A stretch of DNA of 64,000 nt from Myxosarcina sp. GA_180221_E-2-1-MAG-40_15 (GCA_020692205.1 JAIMKV010000014.1:1-64000); one strand, 5' to 3'. Counted from the first letter of the stretch, positions 47,695 to 56,598 are shown. Notes: generated by a model not told the origin, from the sequence alone. Program-made: numbers and translations.

Positions 47695-48447
47695 ATGCTT
47701 TCCTTACAAAATCCCCAATCTTCTAACAAATCCAAGCTAGCTCACACTAATCGCATCTTGTTAATTGAAGATGAGGACTTGATTAGAGATATGGTTACTG
47801 TGGCCCTAGAAGAAGAAGGCTACGAGGTTTATACTGCCAATAATGGCAGATCTGCCCTAAATATGCTGCAAAGCCATGATTTTAGCCGAGCCAAATTAAT
47901 TCCTGACCTCATTATTTTGGACTTAATGTTACCAGAGGTAAATGGATTAGATATTTGTCGCTTATTACGCTATCAAGGAGACATTACGCCTATTTTGGTA
48001 GTTAGTGCGAAAAGCAGCGAAACTGACCGAGTATTGGGTCTTGAAGTAGGAGCAGATGACTATTTGAGCAAACCCTTCAGCATGAGAGAGTTGATTGCTC
48101 GCTGTCGCGCTTTGTTACGCCGTCAAAGATATACCAGTTCGTCTCCTAGCTCGGTACAGAAATACCGCGATATCAGTCTTTTTCCTCAAGAATGCCGCGT
48201 CACAGTTCGAGGAATTGAGGTGAACTTGTCTCCCAAAGAATTTAAGTTACTTGAATTATTTATGGGCTATCCCCGCCGAGTTTGGTCGAGGGAACAGCTG
48301 ATTGAGCAGGTATGGGGAGCAGACTTTTTAGGAGATACTAAAACCGTTGATGTTCATATTCGGTGGTTACGGGAAAAGTTAGAGCAAGAACCAAGCCAGC
48401 CTGAATATTTAATTACCGTCAGAGGCTTTGGCTATCGCTTCGGATAA
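47695..48447 (+). CDS. sphR: Phosphate-responsive response regulator SphR (PhoB-like)
   Basis: 250 residues. The receiver domain (about 20-135) has acidic pocket ED, phospho-acceptor Asp about 76 in LIILDLMLP, and Lys in YLSKPFSMREL. The OmpR/PhoB winged-helix DNA-binding domain (about 155-250) has VNLSPKEFKLLELF and VDVHIRWLREKLE...VRGFGYRFG. An unusual 19-residue Ser/Asn/Gln N-terminal extension precedes the receiver. It is identified as SphR because the next gene is clearly SphS. It is expected to activate Pho-regulon genes on phosphate limitation. Confidence 0.85.
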   Translation: MLSLQNPQSSNKSKLAHTNRILLIEDEDLIRDMVTVALEEEGYEVYTANNGRSALNMLQSHDFSRAKLIPDLIILDLMLPEVNGLDICRLLRYQGDITPILVVSAKSSETDRVLGLEVGADDYLSKPFSMRELIARCRALLRRQRYTSSSPSSVQKYRDISLFPQECRVTVRGIEVNLSPKEFKLLELFMGYPRRVWSREQLIEQVWGADFLGDTKTVDVHIRWLREKLEQEPSQPEYLITVRGFGYRFG

Positions 48448-48587
48448 ACTTAGTTGAGGAAAACATCGAGGCTTAATCAGAGTCAGATGCCTAATCTAAA
48501 TTATCAAGGTAGTCAACAGGCTTTTACTCAAGCTAAGAGCTAATTGCTTTTGCTAAAGTTAGCTCAGTATTAGTTAGCGACTGCCCT

Positions 48588-49913
48588 ATGTCAGCTTTAG
48601 ATTTTGTCTTGGGATTAGCAGTTGGTCTTGGCATCTATGCTGGACAACAATATCGATTTAAACAACAGTTAAAGACAACACTCCATTCGTATACTAAAGA
48701 TGGAGATGGTGAAATATCTCTACCATTACACTCGTTGATACGTCGAGAGTTAAGCGAGCTTGACCGTCAGCGCAAAAGGCTAGAACGAGACAAACAAGCT
48801 TGGCAAGATTTAATTGAGCTAGCACCAATCGGTTACTTACAGGTAGACGCTGAAAATCAGCTTTTGGGCTGTAATAAAAGTGCAAAGGAACTACTGCGAA
48901 TCGATCCTCGGCGATCGCTACGGGTTCGTTTATTATTAGAGTTGGTACGTTCTTACGACCTAGATCTTTTAATTGAGGAAACTCGCAGATCTCAAAGTTC
49001 TCAGACTAAAGACTGGATCTTTTATTTTACTCGCTATGTTTCGCCTCAAGACCCTGAATTGAACCCCAATGTAAATCAAGGGTCAGAAAAAATCGTTGAG
49101 TCGATCGCTCTTAAAGGTTATGGATTTCCCTTATCCAATCAGCAGGTAGGGGTTTTTGTGGAAAATCGTCAGCCGTTAGTCGAGTTATCGCAATCACGAG
49201 AGCGCACTTTTTCGGATCTAACTCACGAACTGCGTACCCCTCTCACTTCCATATCTTTAGTGGCAGAGACTCTACTACGACGCTTAGAAAATCCCGAACG
49301 TCGTTGGGTAGAACAAATGCTTCAAGAAGTTAACCGCCTGATCGAACTAGTACAAGAATGGTTAGATCTAACTCAGTTAAAGGCTGCTCCCGATCGCGCT
49401 TTAAAATATGAAACGATCAAACTGTATGATTTAATTCAATCAGTTTGGCAAATTTTAGAACCAATCGCCAAAAGAAAAGAGGTTACTCTATCTTTCACTG
49501 GCGATCGCGCCTTGACGATTTCTGCGGATCGTTCTCGTTTAATTCAGGTTTTTCTCAACCTTTTAGATAATGCGATCAAGCATAATCCACCGCACAAAGA
49601 AATTTTAGTTCAGATCTTACCTCTTACTTCTGCTGAATCCGCTACGATAGATAAAGTTAAGATAGATGTGATTGATTCTGGTATGGGATTCAATGCCAGG
49701 GATCTACCCTATATTTTTGAAAGACTTTACCGAGGAGACAAATCCCGCGCGCGAGAACAAGCAAGCGAATCTTCTGCTGATGGTAGTGGTTTGGGTTTAG
49801 CTATTGTTGAGCAAATTGTTCAGGCTCATCAAGGCGCGATCGCCGCTAAAAATCATCCTCAATTTGGTGGTGCATGGCTCGAAATAATTTTACCCATAAA
49901 CCAAATTGAATAG
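48588..49913 (+). CDS. sphS: Phosphate sensor histidine kinase SphS (PhoR-like)
   Basis: 441 residues. The N-terminal hydrophobic helix DFVLGLAVGLGIYAG is known to be needed for SphS function. A PAS region follows (about 75-190: LAPIGYLQVDAENQLLGCNKSAKELL). The HisKA box FSDLTHELRTPLTSISLVAETLL has phospho-His about 213. The HATPase domain has N box LLDNAIKHNPPH and G boxes DSGMGF and GSGLGLAIVEQI. Gene order sphR-sphS with a 140-base gap. The N-terminal region and LLLELVRSYDLD strongly match SphS. Confidence 0.9.
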   Translation: MSALDFVLGLAVGLGIYAGQQYRFKQQLKTTLHSYTKDGDGEISLPLHSLIRRELSELDRQRKRLERDKQAWQDLIELAPIGYLQVDAENQLLGCNKSAKELLRIDPRRSLRVRLLLELVRSYDLDLLIEETRRSQSSQTKDWIFYFTRYVSPQDPELNPNVNQGSEKIVESIALKGYGFPLSNQQVGVFVENRQPLVELSQSRERTFSDLTHELRTPLTSISLVAETLLRRLENPERRWVEQMLQEVNRLIELVQEWLDLTQLKAAPDRALKYETIKLYDLIQSVWQILEPIAKRKEVTLSFTGDRALTISADRSRLIQVFLNLLDNAIKHNPPHKEILVQILPLTSAESATIDKVKIDVIDSGMGFNARDLPYIFERLYRGDKSRAREQASESSADGSGLGLAIVEQIVQAHQGAIAAKNHPQFGGAWLEIILPINQIE

Positions 49914-49975
49914 TAACCGCGGAAGGCAGAGAACGCTTACCCTGAGTTGATGGTTTAAATTAGCAAAAATTCAGC

Positions 49976-50644
49976 ATGACAAAAACCTATTTAGTTACGG
50001 GAACAAACAGAGGTATTGGTTTAGAATATTGCCGTCAGCTTCAGGCACAGGGAAATCAGATTATTGCCGTTTGTCGATCGCCTTCAGCAGAATTAGAAAG
50101 CTTAGGTGTACAAATTGAAGCCGATGTTGATCTTACCTCCGAATCAGCAGTTCAAAATTTAGTTAATCGCTTAGACGGTAAAAAAATTGATGTTTTAATT
50201 AATAATGCGGGAATTTTGGAGCGAGTCAGCTTAGAAAATCTCGATTTTGAGAGTATTCGGCGGCAGTTTGAGGTCAATGCGATCGCGCCATTAAGATTTA
50301 CTATTGCATTACTGCCTAACTTAGCCTCTGGCTCAAAAGTGGTTTTAATGACCAGTCGTATGGGTTCAATTGCCGATAATACTTCTGGTGGTTCTTACGG
50401 CTATCGGATGTCTAAAGTAGCTTTGTCAATGGCAGGAAAGTCTCTAGCTCACGATCTTAAGTCTCAAGGAATTGCGGTGGCGATTTTGCATCCTGGCTTA
50501 GTCCAAACTCGCATGACTGACTTGAGTGAGTCGGGGATTACTACCGAAACTTCAGTTGCAGGTTTGTTGTCTCGGATTGAGGAATTAAATTTAGCTAATA
50601 CGGGAACGTTTTGGCACGCTAACGGGGAAGTTTTACCTTGGTAG
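49976..50644 (+). CDS. Short-chain dehydrogenase/reductase (SDR)
   Basis: 222 residues. Classical SDR with cofactor motif TGTNRGIGLEYC, NNAGIL (NNAG), Ser in LMTSRMGS and the catalytic YRMSK (about 145-149). The family usually has a Gly-rich TGxxxGIG start, here TGTNRGIG. Substrate unknown. Monocistronic, starting 62 bases after sphS; co-transcription with sphRS is possible but not required. Confidence 0.88.
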   Translation: MTKTYLVTGTNRGIGLEYCRQLQAQGNQIIAVCRSPSAELESLGVQIEADVDLTSESAVQNLVNRLDGKKIDVLINNAGILERVSLENLDFESIRRQFEVNAIAPLRFTIALLPNLASGSKVVLMTSRMGSIADNTSGGSYGYRMSKVALSMAGKSLAHDLKSQGIAVAILHPGLVQTRMTDLSESGITTETSVAGLLSRIEELNLANTGTFWHANGEVLPW

Positions 50645-50786
50645 GAGTGGAGTAGTCAACAGTAATCGGTTGATCCATTACCAACTAGCAAAAAGTACCC
50701 GAACCTTTTGTCAAAATTAGTAGATTCAGTAAAATAAGCTAAATTACTTTTAGTCGATAAAATATTCAAGAATTAAGATTTCGTCT

Positions 50787-50954
50787 GTTACCTAAGACCG
50801 TTTTGGTGAAGGGTTGCGCCTTCCCTCGGTAACAACTAAGTGGAGGAAGCGATAAAAACTCCACACCGAACTAACTTAATTTTGTTTTGCCTGTCTGAAA
50901 ACCTGCCAGTTCGCTCTCCTTCGGCTTTCAGCAATGGGTCACAACGGTACAACC
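50787..50954 (+). ncRNA. Candidate structured RNA (multi-hairpin)
   Basis: GTTACC (50787-50792) pairs with GGTAAC (50828-50833), enclosing GAAGG/CCTTC (50808-50812, 50819-50823). GTGGAG (50840-50845) pairs with CTCCAC (50859-50864). CTGAAA and GCC (50895-50907) pair with GGC and TTTCAG (50923-50931). Four consecutive helices plus long-range GGGTTG/CAACCC suggest a folded RNA or a transposon-derived guide-RNA remnant. The strand is uncertain. No family is recognised. Confidence 0.35.
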
Positions 50955-51193
50955 CCCAGCCAGTACAATATTTGGTTTGATTACACTTAATATATTATGG
51001 AAAATTTCCAGGAGCAGCTTCTGTCGCAAGTTGTATTGTTTGGCTAAACTTTTTATGGAGATTAGCGACTAAAGAAATAGATAATTTGAACTAGATCAAA
51101 CCCTAAATCAATCATCCAAGAGCTGAAACAAAAGTAAATAGCGATCGCTATTAAATAATTAAACAAAATAAGAAAGTGAATTAACTAACTTCT

Positions 51194-51341
51194 GTAGGGG
51201 CGATTCGCCCTAAAGGACTAGCAGCGGCTTTTGAGAGGGAATCTTCCCACTCAAACTCGACAGTTCCTTCAACGCGAGTTCCCCGCGCAACGGACTGTCT
51301 CGCAAAACGCGCCTTAGCTGCGCGTCGCGAATCACCCCTAC
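51194..51341. repeat. 148-bp inverted-repeat-bounded element (MITE/REP-like)
   Basis: GTAGGGGCGATTCGC (51194-51208) and GCGAATCACCCCTAC (51327-51341) are inverted copies with one mismatch. The interior is G+C-rich, with further short symmetries (GCGCGTCGCG, CGCGCC). The GTAGGGGCGATTC motif is familiar from interspersed cyanobacterial repeats. It carries no coding capacity. It lies just beyond the 3' end of the minus-strand lipoprotein gene. Confidence 0.6.
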
Positions 51342-51366
51342 GACTTCTGACTTGTCAACCCTTAGC

Positions 51367-52221
51367 TTACCTTCTTCGCCTCACGCCACCAATACGGCTT
51401 GGTCTTCTTACACCACTGCTACCAAAACTACTAGGACGTTTAAACTGTTTAGAATTTTTACCCGAAGAACGTAGAGTGCTAGAACCTACACCAGATCCTG
51501 TAGCACGACTATTGTTTTTCAGAGTTCTGCGAGCCTTGTTGTCGACTGGATTGCTGATGTTACCAGTTGTTCTTAGGGTACGTCGGTTTTTGACTGCTGC
51601 GGGAGGCGCATTATAACGTTCTTGATAACGATTAACCGCCTGAGAATAGCTACCACCATAACCGCCATAACCAGTCATAATTCCTCCTGGCTGATATACA
51701 GGAGGGACATAGTATTGAGGTCTAAATAACATACTACCAATAGCTTGACCTGCCAACGCTCCTGCAAAAGGAGTCCAGAAGTTTGATTCCCTTCTCACTA
51801 CTACAGTTTGCGGTTGACCAGTTTGCGGATCATTTATCGTTTCGGTAACATTGTGAACATATTCGATCTTAAAATCTTCAGTTAAATACATCACAGGTTG
51901 ACCATTTTCTACCTGAAGATAGGTCTTTTTGCCATTAGCTGCTGCTGCTTCGTCGATCCTAGCCATTTGTAGCTGTGCGGTTTGCAGTATTGGAGGAGTC
52001 CCAGGGGGAGTGTTTAATAGCATTAAACTGTACTCACCACTAACGTCATCATAAGTAGCTTGCTGCACGGGATATGTACCATCATTAATTGAGGTAGGTG
52101 CGGCAGGAACATTAACATTTTTGTTAAAAGATGGTGGTATTGACGTTGAAGAACCAGAACAACCAACGGTAGTCCAGCATAACGACAATGACATCACGAG
52201 AATTATAATTTTGCGCAACAT
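51367..52221 (-). CDS. Basic repeat-rich lipoprotein
   Basis: 284 residues from the ATG at 52221; a TTG at 52227 is the alternative. A signal peptide ends in the lipobox TVGC (Cys about 21). A folded middle domain (about 45-165) includes GTYPVQQATYDDVSGEYSLM and WTPFAGALAGQAIGSML, the latter a Gly-zipper-like helix. A Tyr/Gly/Pro-rich segment (GYGGYGGSYSQ) follows, then a long Arg/Ser/Asn-rich basic tail ending RRPSRIGGVRRRR. Predicted membrane-anchored extracytoplasmic protein with a tail that could bind nucleic acid or acidic polymers. Family function not known to me. Confidence 0.7.
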   Translation of the reverse strand: MLRKIIILVMSLSLCWTTVGCSGSSTSIPPSFNKNVNVPAAPTSINDGTYPVQQATYDDVSGEYSLMLLNTPPGTPPILQTAQLQMARIDEAAAANGKKTYLQVENGQPVMYLTEDFKIEYVHNVTETINDPQTGQPQTVVVRRESNFWTPFAGALAGQAIGSMLFRPQYYVPPVYQPGGIMTGYGGYGGSYSQAVNRYQERYNAPPAAVKNRRTLRTTGNISNPVDNKARRTLKNNSRATGSGVGSSTLRSSGKNSKQFKRPSSFGSSGVRRPSRIGGVRRRR

Positions 52222-53048
52222 AACCAAGATTTATTTTGTCTATTGGTGATAATTTTGATTGTAAAACTTTCTGGATCTACTAACTTTACGGAAATTACTA
52301 AACACCTAGGGTTGAATAACAGCATTACTTAAGAATAAGTCACGATTTTAAGCGATTGCGATCGCGCTAATTATATATTTAACCAAAAGTAAGTATATTA
52401 TCTAAACTTAGTAACCTTAATAAATTGGGAAGCAGTAATTTTTGGTTCTCCACCTAAATTGTCAACTTGATAAGATCTCAATTCTTTCTGAGTTGAACCA
52501 TCTAGCCAAATATAAGTTTTTGTCCGATAAAACTAATTGAATTTTGGGTTCTTGAGGTTGTGCGTAAGTTTTCTACTGTTACTCTTTGAAATCGACTAAA
52601 GAAATTAGGGTTAAATTGATCTGCTAATTGCGAATTGTACAATAATTCAGCTTCAGCAAAACTTTTAATATCTCTTTTTACTTTTAAAGCTGACATAATA
52701 TATGAGTTTACTAAATACAAAACTCTATTATCAGTATTTATTAGCTAGTTGAAAAGGACATAAATCACAGTCAATAAAAATTGTGATCGCTTTTATAATA
52801 GTCCAACGCTCAATATAATTTTCTAAAAAAATTAGATATTTATATTCATTTTTGGCTTTCACATCGTAACAAAAATAGCGCTTCAAATAACGCACAAAAT
52901 ACATTTTTGCTTTTTTATAAGTCAAAAAAATATATTATATATAGTTATATTTTCTTACTCTGAAGCATAATTATTCAATTGTCAAAGATATAACTTCAAT
53001 ATGTAATCACTATTCAAATATGTCTGAAGTCACAACTTCACAGTATGA
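52222..53048. other. A/T-rich remnant-bearing region
   Basis: 827 bases leading into the Ter-type cluster. It contains the frameshifted gene remnant at 52398-52720. An additional minus-strand frame at 52731-52925 (64 codons, aromatic-rich) has no family resemblance and no ribosome site, and is not called. The DNA at 52926-53048 is very A/T-rich. The region looks like a graveyard of partial genes at the border of an accessory block. Confidence 0.45.
52398..52720 (-). pseudogene. Frameshifted C-terminal gene remnant
   Basis: Minus-strand reading from 52720 gives a helical start (SALKVKRDIKSFAEAELL) and then NPNFFSRFQRVTVENLRTTS and NSISFIGQK. A one-base loss in an A-run near 52512 ends the frame early. 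In the +1 frame the text continues sensibly as TYIWLDGSTQKELRSYQVDN to KITASQFIKVTKFR and a stop. The restored chain resembles NTF2/IMS-like domains seen at C termini of cyanobacterial kinases and membrane proteins, but this is tentative. It is probably non-functional. Confidence 0.6.
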
Positions 53049-53390
53049 TTCACAGGTGAACATACTGGAGACAACTTAACAGGAGACGGTGATGGTGATG
53101 ATGAAGTCATTAAAATTAATCTGCAAAAAGTACCTAGCAACGTGCATAAAATTGTAGTGGTAGTAACTATCCACGAAGCAGAGCAACGTAGTCAAAATTT
53201 TGGTCTCCGCATTGTAAATGCCCAAACTAATCAAGAAGCTGCTCGATACGACCTTACTGAAGACTGTTCAGTTGAAACTGCAATGATTATGGCAGAACTT
53301 TATCGTAAAGATGGTGAATGGCGTCTTAATGCCGTTGGTGCAGGATATCAAGGTGGTTTGCAGGCATTATTAGATCGTTATCAAGGTTAA
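53049..53390 (+). pseudogene. 5'-truncated terD-family gene
   Basis: From the stop at 53046 the frame reads FTGEHTGDNLTGDGDGDDEV then INLQKVPSNVHKIVVVVTIHEAEQR, which is the second half of a TerD domain including the acidic Ca-binding GDGDDE loop. The first half (with the DLD motif) is missing. Compared with the family it also lacks about six residues after QNFG. A GTG at 53142 could start an 82-residue product, but it would lack most of the fold. It abuts the intact terD at 53405. Confidence 0.75.
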
Positions 53391-53404
53391 GGAGTAATTT
53401 GAAG

Positions 53405-54007
53405 ATGACTATTACATTACAAAAAGGGCAACGTATTTCCTTATCTAAAGAAGCTCCTGGTTTGACTCAAATTACCTGTGGTTTAGGTTGGGATGTAGCC
53501 GAAAAACCTGGTGGCGGATTCTTTGGTGCTTTCGGTGGCGGTCAAGATTTTGACTTAGACGCATCGGTTTTATGTCTTGATAGCAATAAAAGAATTAGCG
53601 ATATTAAAGACATTGTTTACTTTGGTAATCTTAAGCATCAATCAGGGTCAATTATTCATCAGGGAGACAATTTAACTGGTGCAGGAGATGGAGATGATGA
53701 AGTAATTGTAGTTGACCTACCAAAAATTCCTGCTCGTATTACTCGATTGGTTTTTGTAGTCAATATTTATGACTGCGTTCAACGAAAGCAAGATTTTAGT
53801 CAAATAGAAAATGCTTTTGTGCGTTTAGTTAATCGAGCCAATAATAAAGAGTTAGCCCGTTACGAATTATCTGGTAACAGTTATGCAGGAATGACAGGAA
53901 TGACTTTAGCTGAGATTTATCGCCACGATGATGAATGGAAAATGGCAGCCATTGGTAATGGTTTTAAAGTCGAAGGTTTAAAAGACATAGTTGCTACTTA
54001 TTCTTAA
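53405..54007 (+). CDS. terD: TerD-family calcium-binding stress protein
   Basis: 200 residues from the ATG at 53405, with GGAG about 10 bases upstream; an in-frame TTG at 53399 is the alternative. Full TerD domain: TITLQKGQRISLSKEAPGLTQ, GGGQDFDLDASVLCLD, GDNLTGAGDGDDEVIVVDLPKIP and ENAFVRLVNRANNKELARYEL. The DFDLD and GDGDD acidic loops bind calcium in characterised relatives. The family acts in tellurite, phage and chemical-stress resistance and is predicted to assemble on membranes. Cytoplasmic. First intact gene of the cluster. Confidence 0.93.
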   Translation: MTITLQKGQRISLSKEAPGLTQITCGLGWDVAEKPGGGFFGAFGGGQDFDLDASVLCLDSNKRISDIKDIVYFGNLKHQSGSIIHQGDNLTGAGDGDDEVIVVDLPKIPARITRLVFVVNIYDCVQRKQDFSQIENAFVRLVNRANNKELARYELSGNSYAGMTGMTLAEIYRHDDEWKMAAIGNGFKVEGLKDIVATYS

Positions 54008-54176
54008 AGCAAGCAAATATTAGCTTCACTAGTTCAATAATTGTAAGTATAGGGAGTGACGGAAGTACGGAGGGCAACTTATTTACTTGTTATCTCTTAC
54101 TTTCTATCTCCCATTTACTTATTACTTTTTTTTATCTTATTATCTTTACTTATTTAAAAATACCAAGAGATAAATT

Positions 54177-54782
54177 ATGCCAATTACTTTAGACAAAAAA
54201 GGCGATTCCCATAAAATCAACCTGAGTAAAAACAATGCTGGTCAACAGTTAACTGTCAAGGTTAATCTTAACTGGAGTCAAATGCCTCAGCAAAATACAG
54301 GTTTTTTCTCCAAGCTGATGGGCAATAATACTCCCGATCTCGATCTTGGCTGTATGTATGAAACAGTTGATGGTCAAAAAGGTGTGATTCAGCCTTTGGG
54401 CGGTAACTTTGGATCGAAAAATCTACCTCCCTATATCTTTTTAGATAAAGACGATCGCACTGGTGCAGCCCAAGATGGGGAAAATATGACCATTTATCGC
54501 CCAGCAATGATCAAACGGGTAATGTTCTTTGCTCTAATTTATCAAGGTGCAAAAGACTTTCAATCCGTTGATGGTCGAATGACTTTTCAAATCAGTAATG
54601 GAGAACAAGTTCACATTAGGCTGAATAATCCCGATCGCAATTGCCCTTTATGCGCTGCTGCAATGATTAGCAATATTGGTTCAGAGGTCAAGATTATCAA
54701 AGAGGAAAGATATTTCCAGGGACATCAACCTGCCGATAAATACTATAAATTCGGCTTTCAATGGCAAGCAGGGTCTAAATAA
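54177..54782 (+). CDS. TerA-like tellurium-resistance family protein
   Basis: 201 residues. KINLSKNNAGQQLTVKVNLNW resembles the TerD-fold opening. DLDLGCMYETVDGQKGVIQPLGGNFG and DRTGAAQDGENMTIY are typical of the C-terminal module of TerA and related stress proteins. The DLDLG motif supports cation binding. ATG at 54177 with weak AGAGATAAATT upstream. It follows terD by 169 bases and probably works with it. The distinction between TerA, TerF and a stand-alone TerD variant is not settled. Confidence 0.8.
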   Translation: MPITLDKKGDSHKINLSKNNAGQQLTVKVNLNWSQMPQQNTGFFSKLMGNNTPDLDLGCMYETVDGQKGVIQPLGGNFGSKNLPPYIFLDKDDRTGAAQDGENMTIYRPAMIKRVMFFALIYQGAKDFQSVDGRMTFQISNGEQVHIRLNNPDRNCPLCAAAMISNIGSEVKIIKEERYFQGHQPADKYYKFGFQWQAGSK

Positions 54783-54849
54783 ATATGTCGCTATACGAGC
54801 GTCTAGATTTTACTAGATCCAATCGTCGTCAACTCAAATCTGTACCAGA

Positions 54850-55212
54850 GTAGATAAAGTTCGTTTATGTATTGAGGAGGATGCTAGCAGAAATTCGTTT
54901 GTGGTAGCTTTGCGTAATGCGAATATTGATAGATTAACCACTTTTGAAGCTGAAAATCTTGGTCTTATAGATTCAGAGCAATTAATCTGGTCAACTAGTC
55001 AAAATCGTGCAATTTACACTTTCAATGTTAAAGATTACTGTCAACTGCACAAAATGTATATAACAGAAGGAAAACAACACTCTGGTATCATTGCCGTGCC
55101 AAGGCAGAGTTATTCCGTAGGAGAACAGTTGAAAGGTTTGCAGAAATTAATTTCATCTATATCTTCGGAAGAAATCAGAAATCAATTAGTATTCCTTGGA
55201 TCATATATTTAA
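54850..55212 (+). pseudogene. Degraded DUF5615 (PIN-like toxin) gene
   Basis: Translation from 54859 gives VRLCIEEDASRNSFVVALRN, the usual N-terminal strand of DUF5615 PIN-like proteins with its acidic residues. It continues ID-RLTTFEAENLGLIDSEQLIW to YTFNVKDYCQLHKMYI and GIIAVPR. No ATG, GTG or TTG precedes that strand before an upstream stop; the first start in frame is the GTG at 54901, which would lose the acidic motif. A DUF433 antitoxin partner is absent. Either initiation is unusual or the gene is dead. Confidence 0.65.
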
Positions 55213-55300
55213 GTTTTAGTTTTCAGGTTTGGCGATCGCTTTCAAACCATACGATCGCTCGCTACTCATCGATTATTTAATTGTAAACTAATATTTTGAA

Positions 55301-56484
55301 TTAAAGTTGCTGATGATCTTCAATTAGCCAATTATTATATTTACTATTCCAAGTTAAATATATTTTAGATTTTCTCTCTTTATAAATAGTTCCTGTCTTC
55401 ATAAAATAGTTTAACTCAATATATACAACTGCTTGATTATTATTTTGGTTTAAAACTTTAATTTGCTGAATTTCTGTAGTTTGAACACTATTCCACCAAG
55501 CTAAATAGCTGTTAAAACTTTGAGGTTTAGCTCGACGTTTTGGGGTAAACTGTTGCCAAGTTAAGTTGTAATTACGATTATTAATATTTAAATAATACTG
55601 TTTAATAAACTCTGTAGGTGATATTTTTGTATTAACTTCTGCGTATAAAGTATTTTTAATTAAATCATCAGCTTTTTTCTTTGCTAGGATAGCTTCTTGT
55701 CTGGCTTTTTCAGCTTCATTTCTAGCTTCTTGTTTTTCTTGTTCTGCCTTTGCTATTTCTTGTCTGTTTTTTTGAATTTCTTCTTGAGCTTTAGCTGCTT
55801 CTTGTTTAATTAAGTTTTGTAGTCTGACTTGTTCTGCTTTACGAACGGAATTTAAACTAAGAATAAAGGCAATACCAACTAAAGTTGTTACTACCAATCC
55901 TAAAATAATAAAGAGTTGAATTTTAATCCAAGGTATCTGAAATTTATTTTGACGCTCGAATGTTGAATCAGTACTAAGAGATCGAGATGAAATAGCAGAT
56001 GTTAATTCTTCTGCTTCCTTTGCTGTTTCAATCTGTTGATTACACTCAGGTTTAGATCCTTGAATTTTAACCGCTTCATCGTTATAAGATCTGAATGCTA
56101 ATTTAAGAGATTCGAGTTCTTGGTTTTCCTTTTCCTGCTGTTCTATTTGGCTTTTTGTGCGCTTGAGTTTTTTTATTTGTTTCTGTACAATGGTTCGGAC
56201 AAAATTTGAATAATTTCAAAGACTGAAAGCCTAGAGAATTCGCATTTATCATCAGCAAACTTAATTTAATCAAAGTTAGCTTTATAGCTAACTTGAGAAA
56301 AAAGCCAAATTTTGATAACTATTGTCCTGTAAGGCTTACAAGTTCGTTAATAAAACTGTCCGAACCATTGCTGTAATTCTATTTTATATTCATTACGTTC
56401 AATAGAATCAGTAATGGTAATATTTATTTCTTTTAGTTTAATCTCTAATAATTCAATTTTATTTTCTATTTTAGCAATTGACAT
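55301..56484 (-). pseudogene. Coiled-coil membrane protein with NTF2-like end, split by a MITE
   Basis: The ancestral gene starts at the ATG at 56484 (MSIAKIENKIELLEIKLKEI), runs 38 codons to 56371, is interrupted by the element at 56188-56370, and resumes KQIKKLKRTKSQIEQQEKEN. Removing the element and one 5-bp duplication restores one uninterrupted frame of about 331 residues: coiled coil, a membrane helix (about 125-150), a second long coiled coil (EAAKAQEEIQKNRQEIAKAE), and a C-terminal NTF2-like domain (SPTEFIKQYYLNINNRNY ... NNWLIED). In its present state, the frame downstream of the element has only non-ATG starts. Confidence 0.75.
56188..56370. mobile_element. 183-bp MITE with 14-bp terminal repeats and 5-bp target duplication
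   Basis: Terminal repeats CAATGGTTCGGACA (56188-56201) and TGTCCGAACCATTG (56357-56370) are perfectly inverted. CTGTA flanks both sides (56183-56187 and 56371-56375). There is no coding capacity; the interior is A/T-rich with a small hairpin (AGTTAGCTTTATAGCTAACTT). The parent transposase is not in the window. The duplication and the clean restoration of the host reading frame show insertion rather than chance symmetry. Confidence 0.92.
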
Positions 56485-56598
56485 AATCTTTAAGTCTATT
56501 AAAAAATTATACTTAAAACTCTATTATTGCCTTTAGATGAAAATTATGAGAATCTATAAATAATATTTCAAAAAGATCGCGATCGCTTTACAAATTCC

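Larger units (their letters stand above)
50645..51366. other. Gene-poor region with a possible structured RNA and inverted repeats
   Basis: 722 bases with no convincing open frame. Between 50787 and 50931 there are nested hairpins (see findings), and GGGTTG (50811-50816) can pair at long range with CAACCC (50949-50954). Further on, 51194-51341 is bracketed by a 15-base inverted repeat. The sequence between 50990 and 51190 is A/T-rich and unremarkable, with one GCGATCGC. Confidence 0.45.

Noticed and set aside
52731-52925. 64-codon minus-strand frame in A/T-rich DNA
   Set aside because: No recognisable family, no ribosome site, and composition typical of chance frames in A/T-rich sequence.
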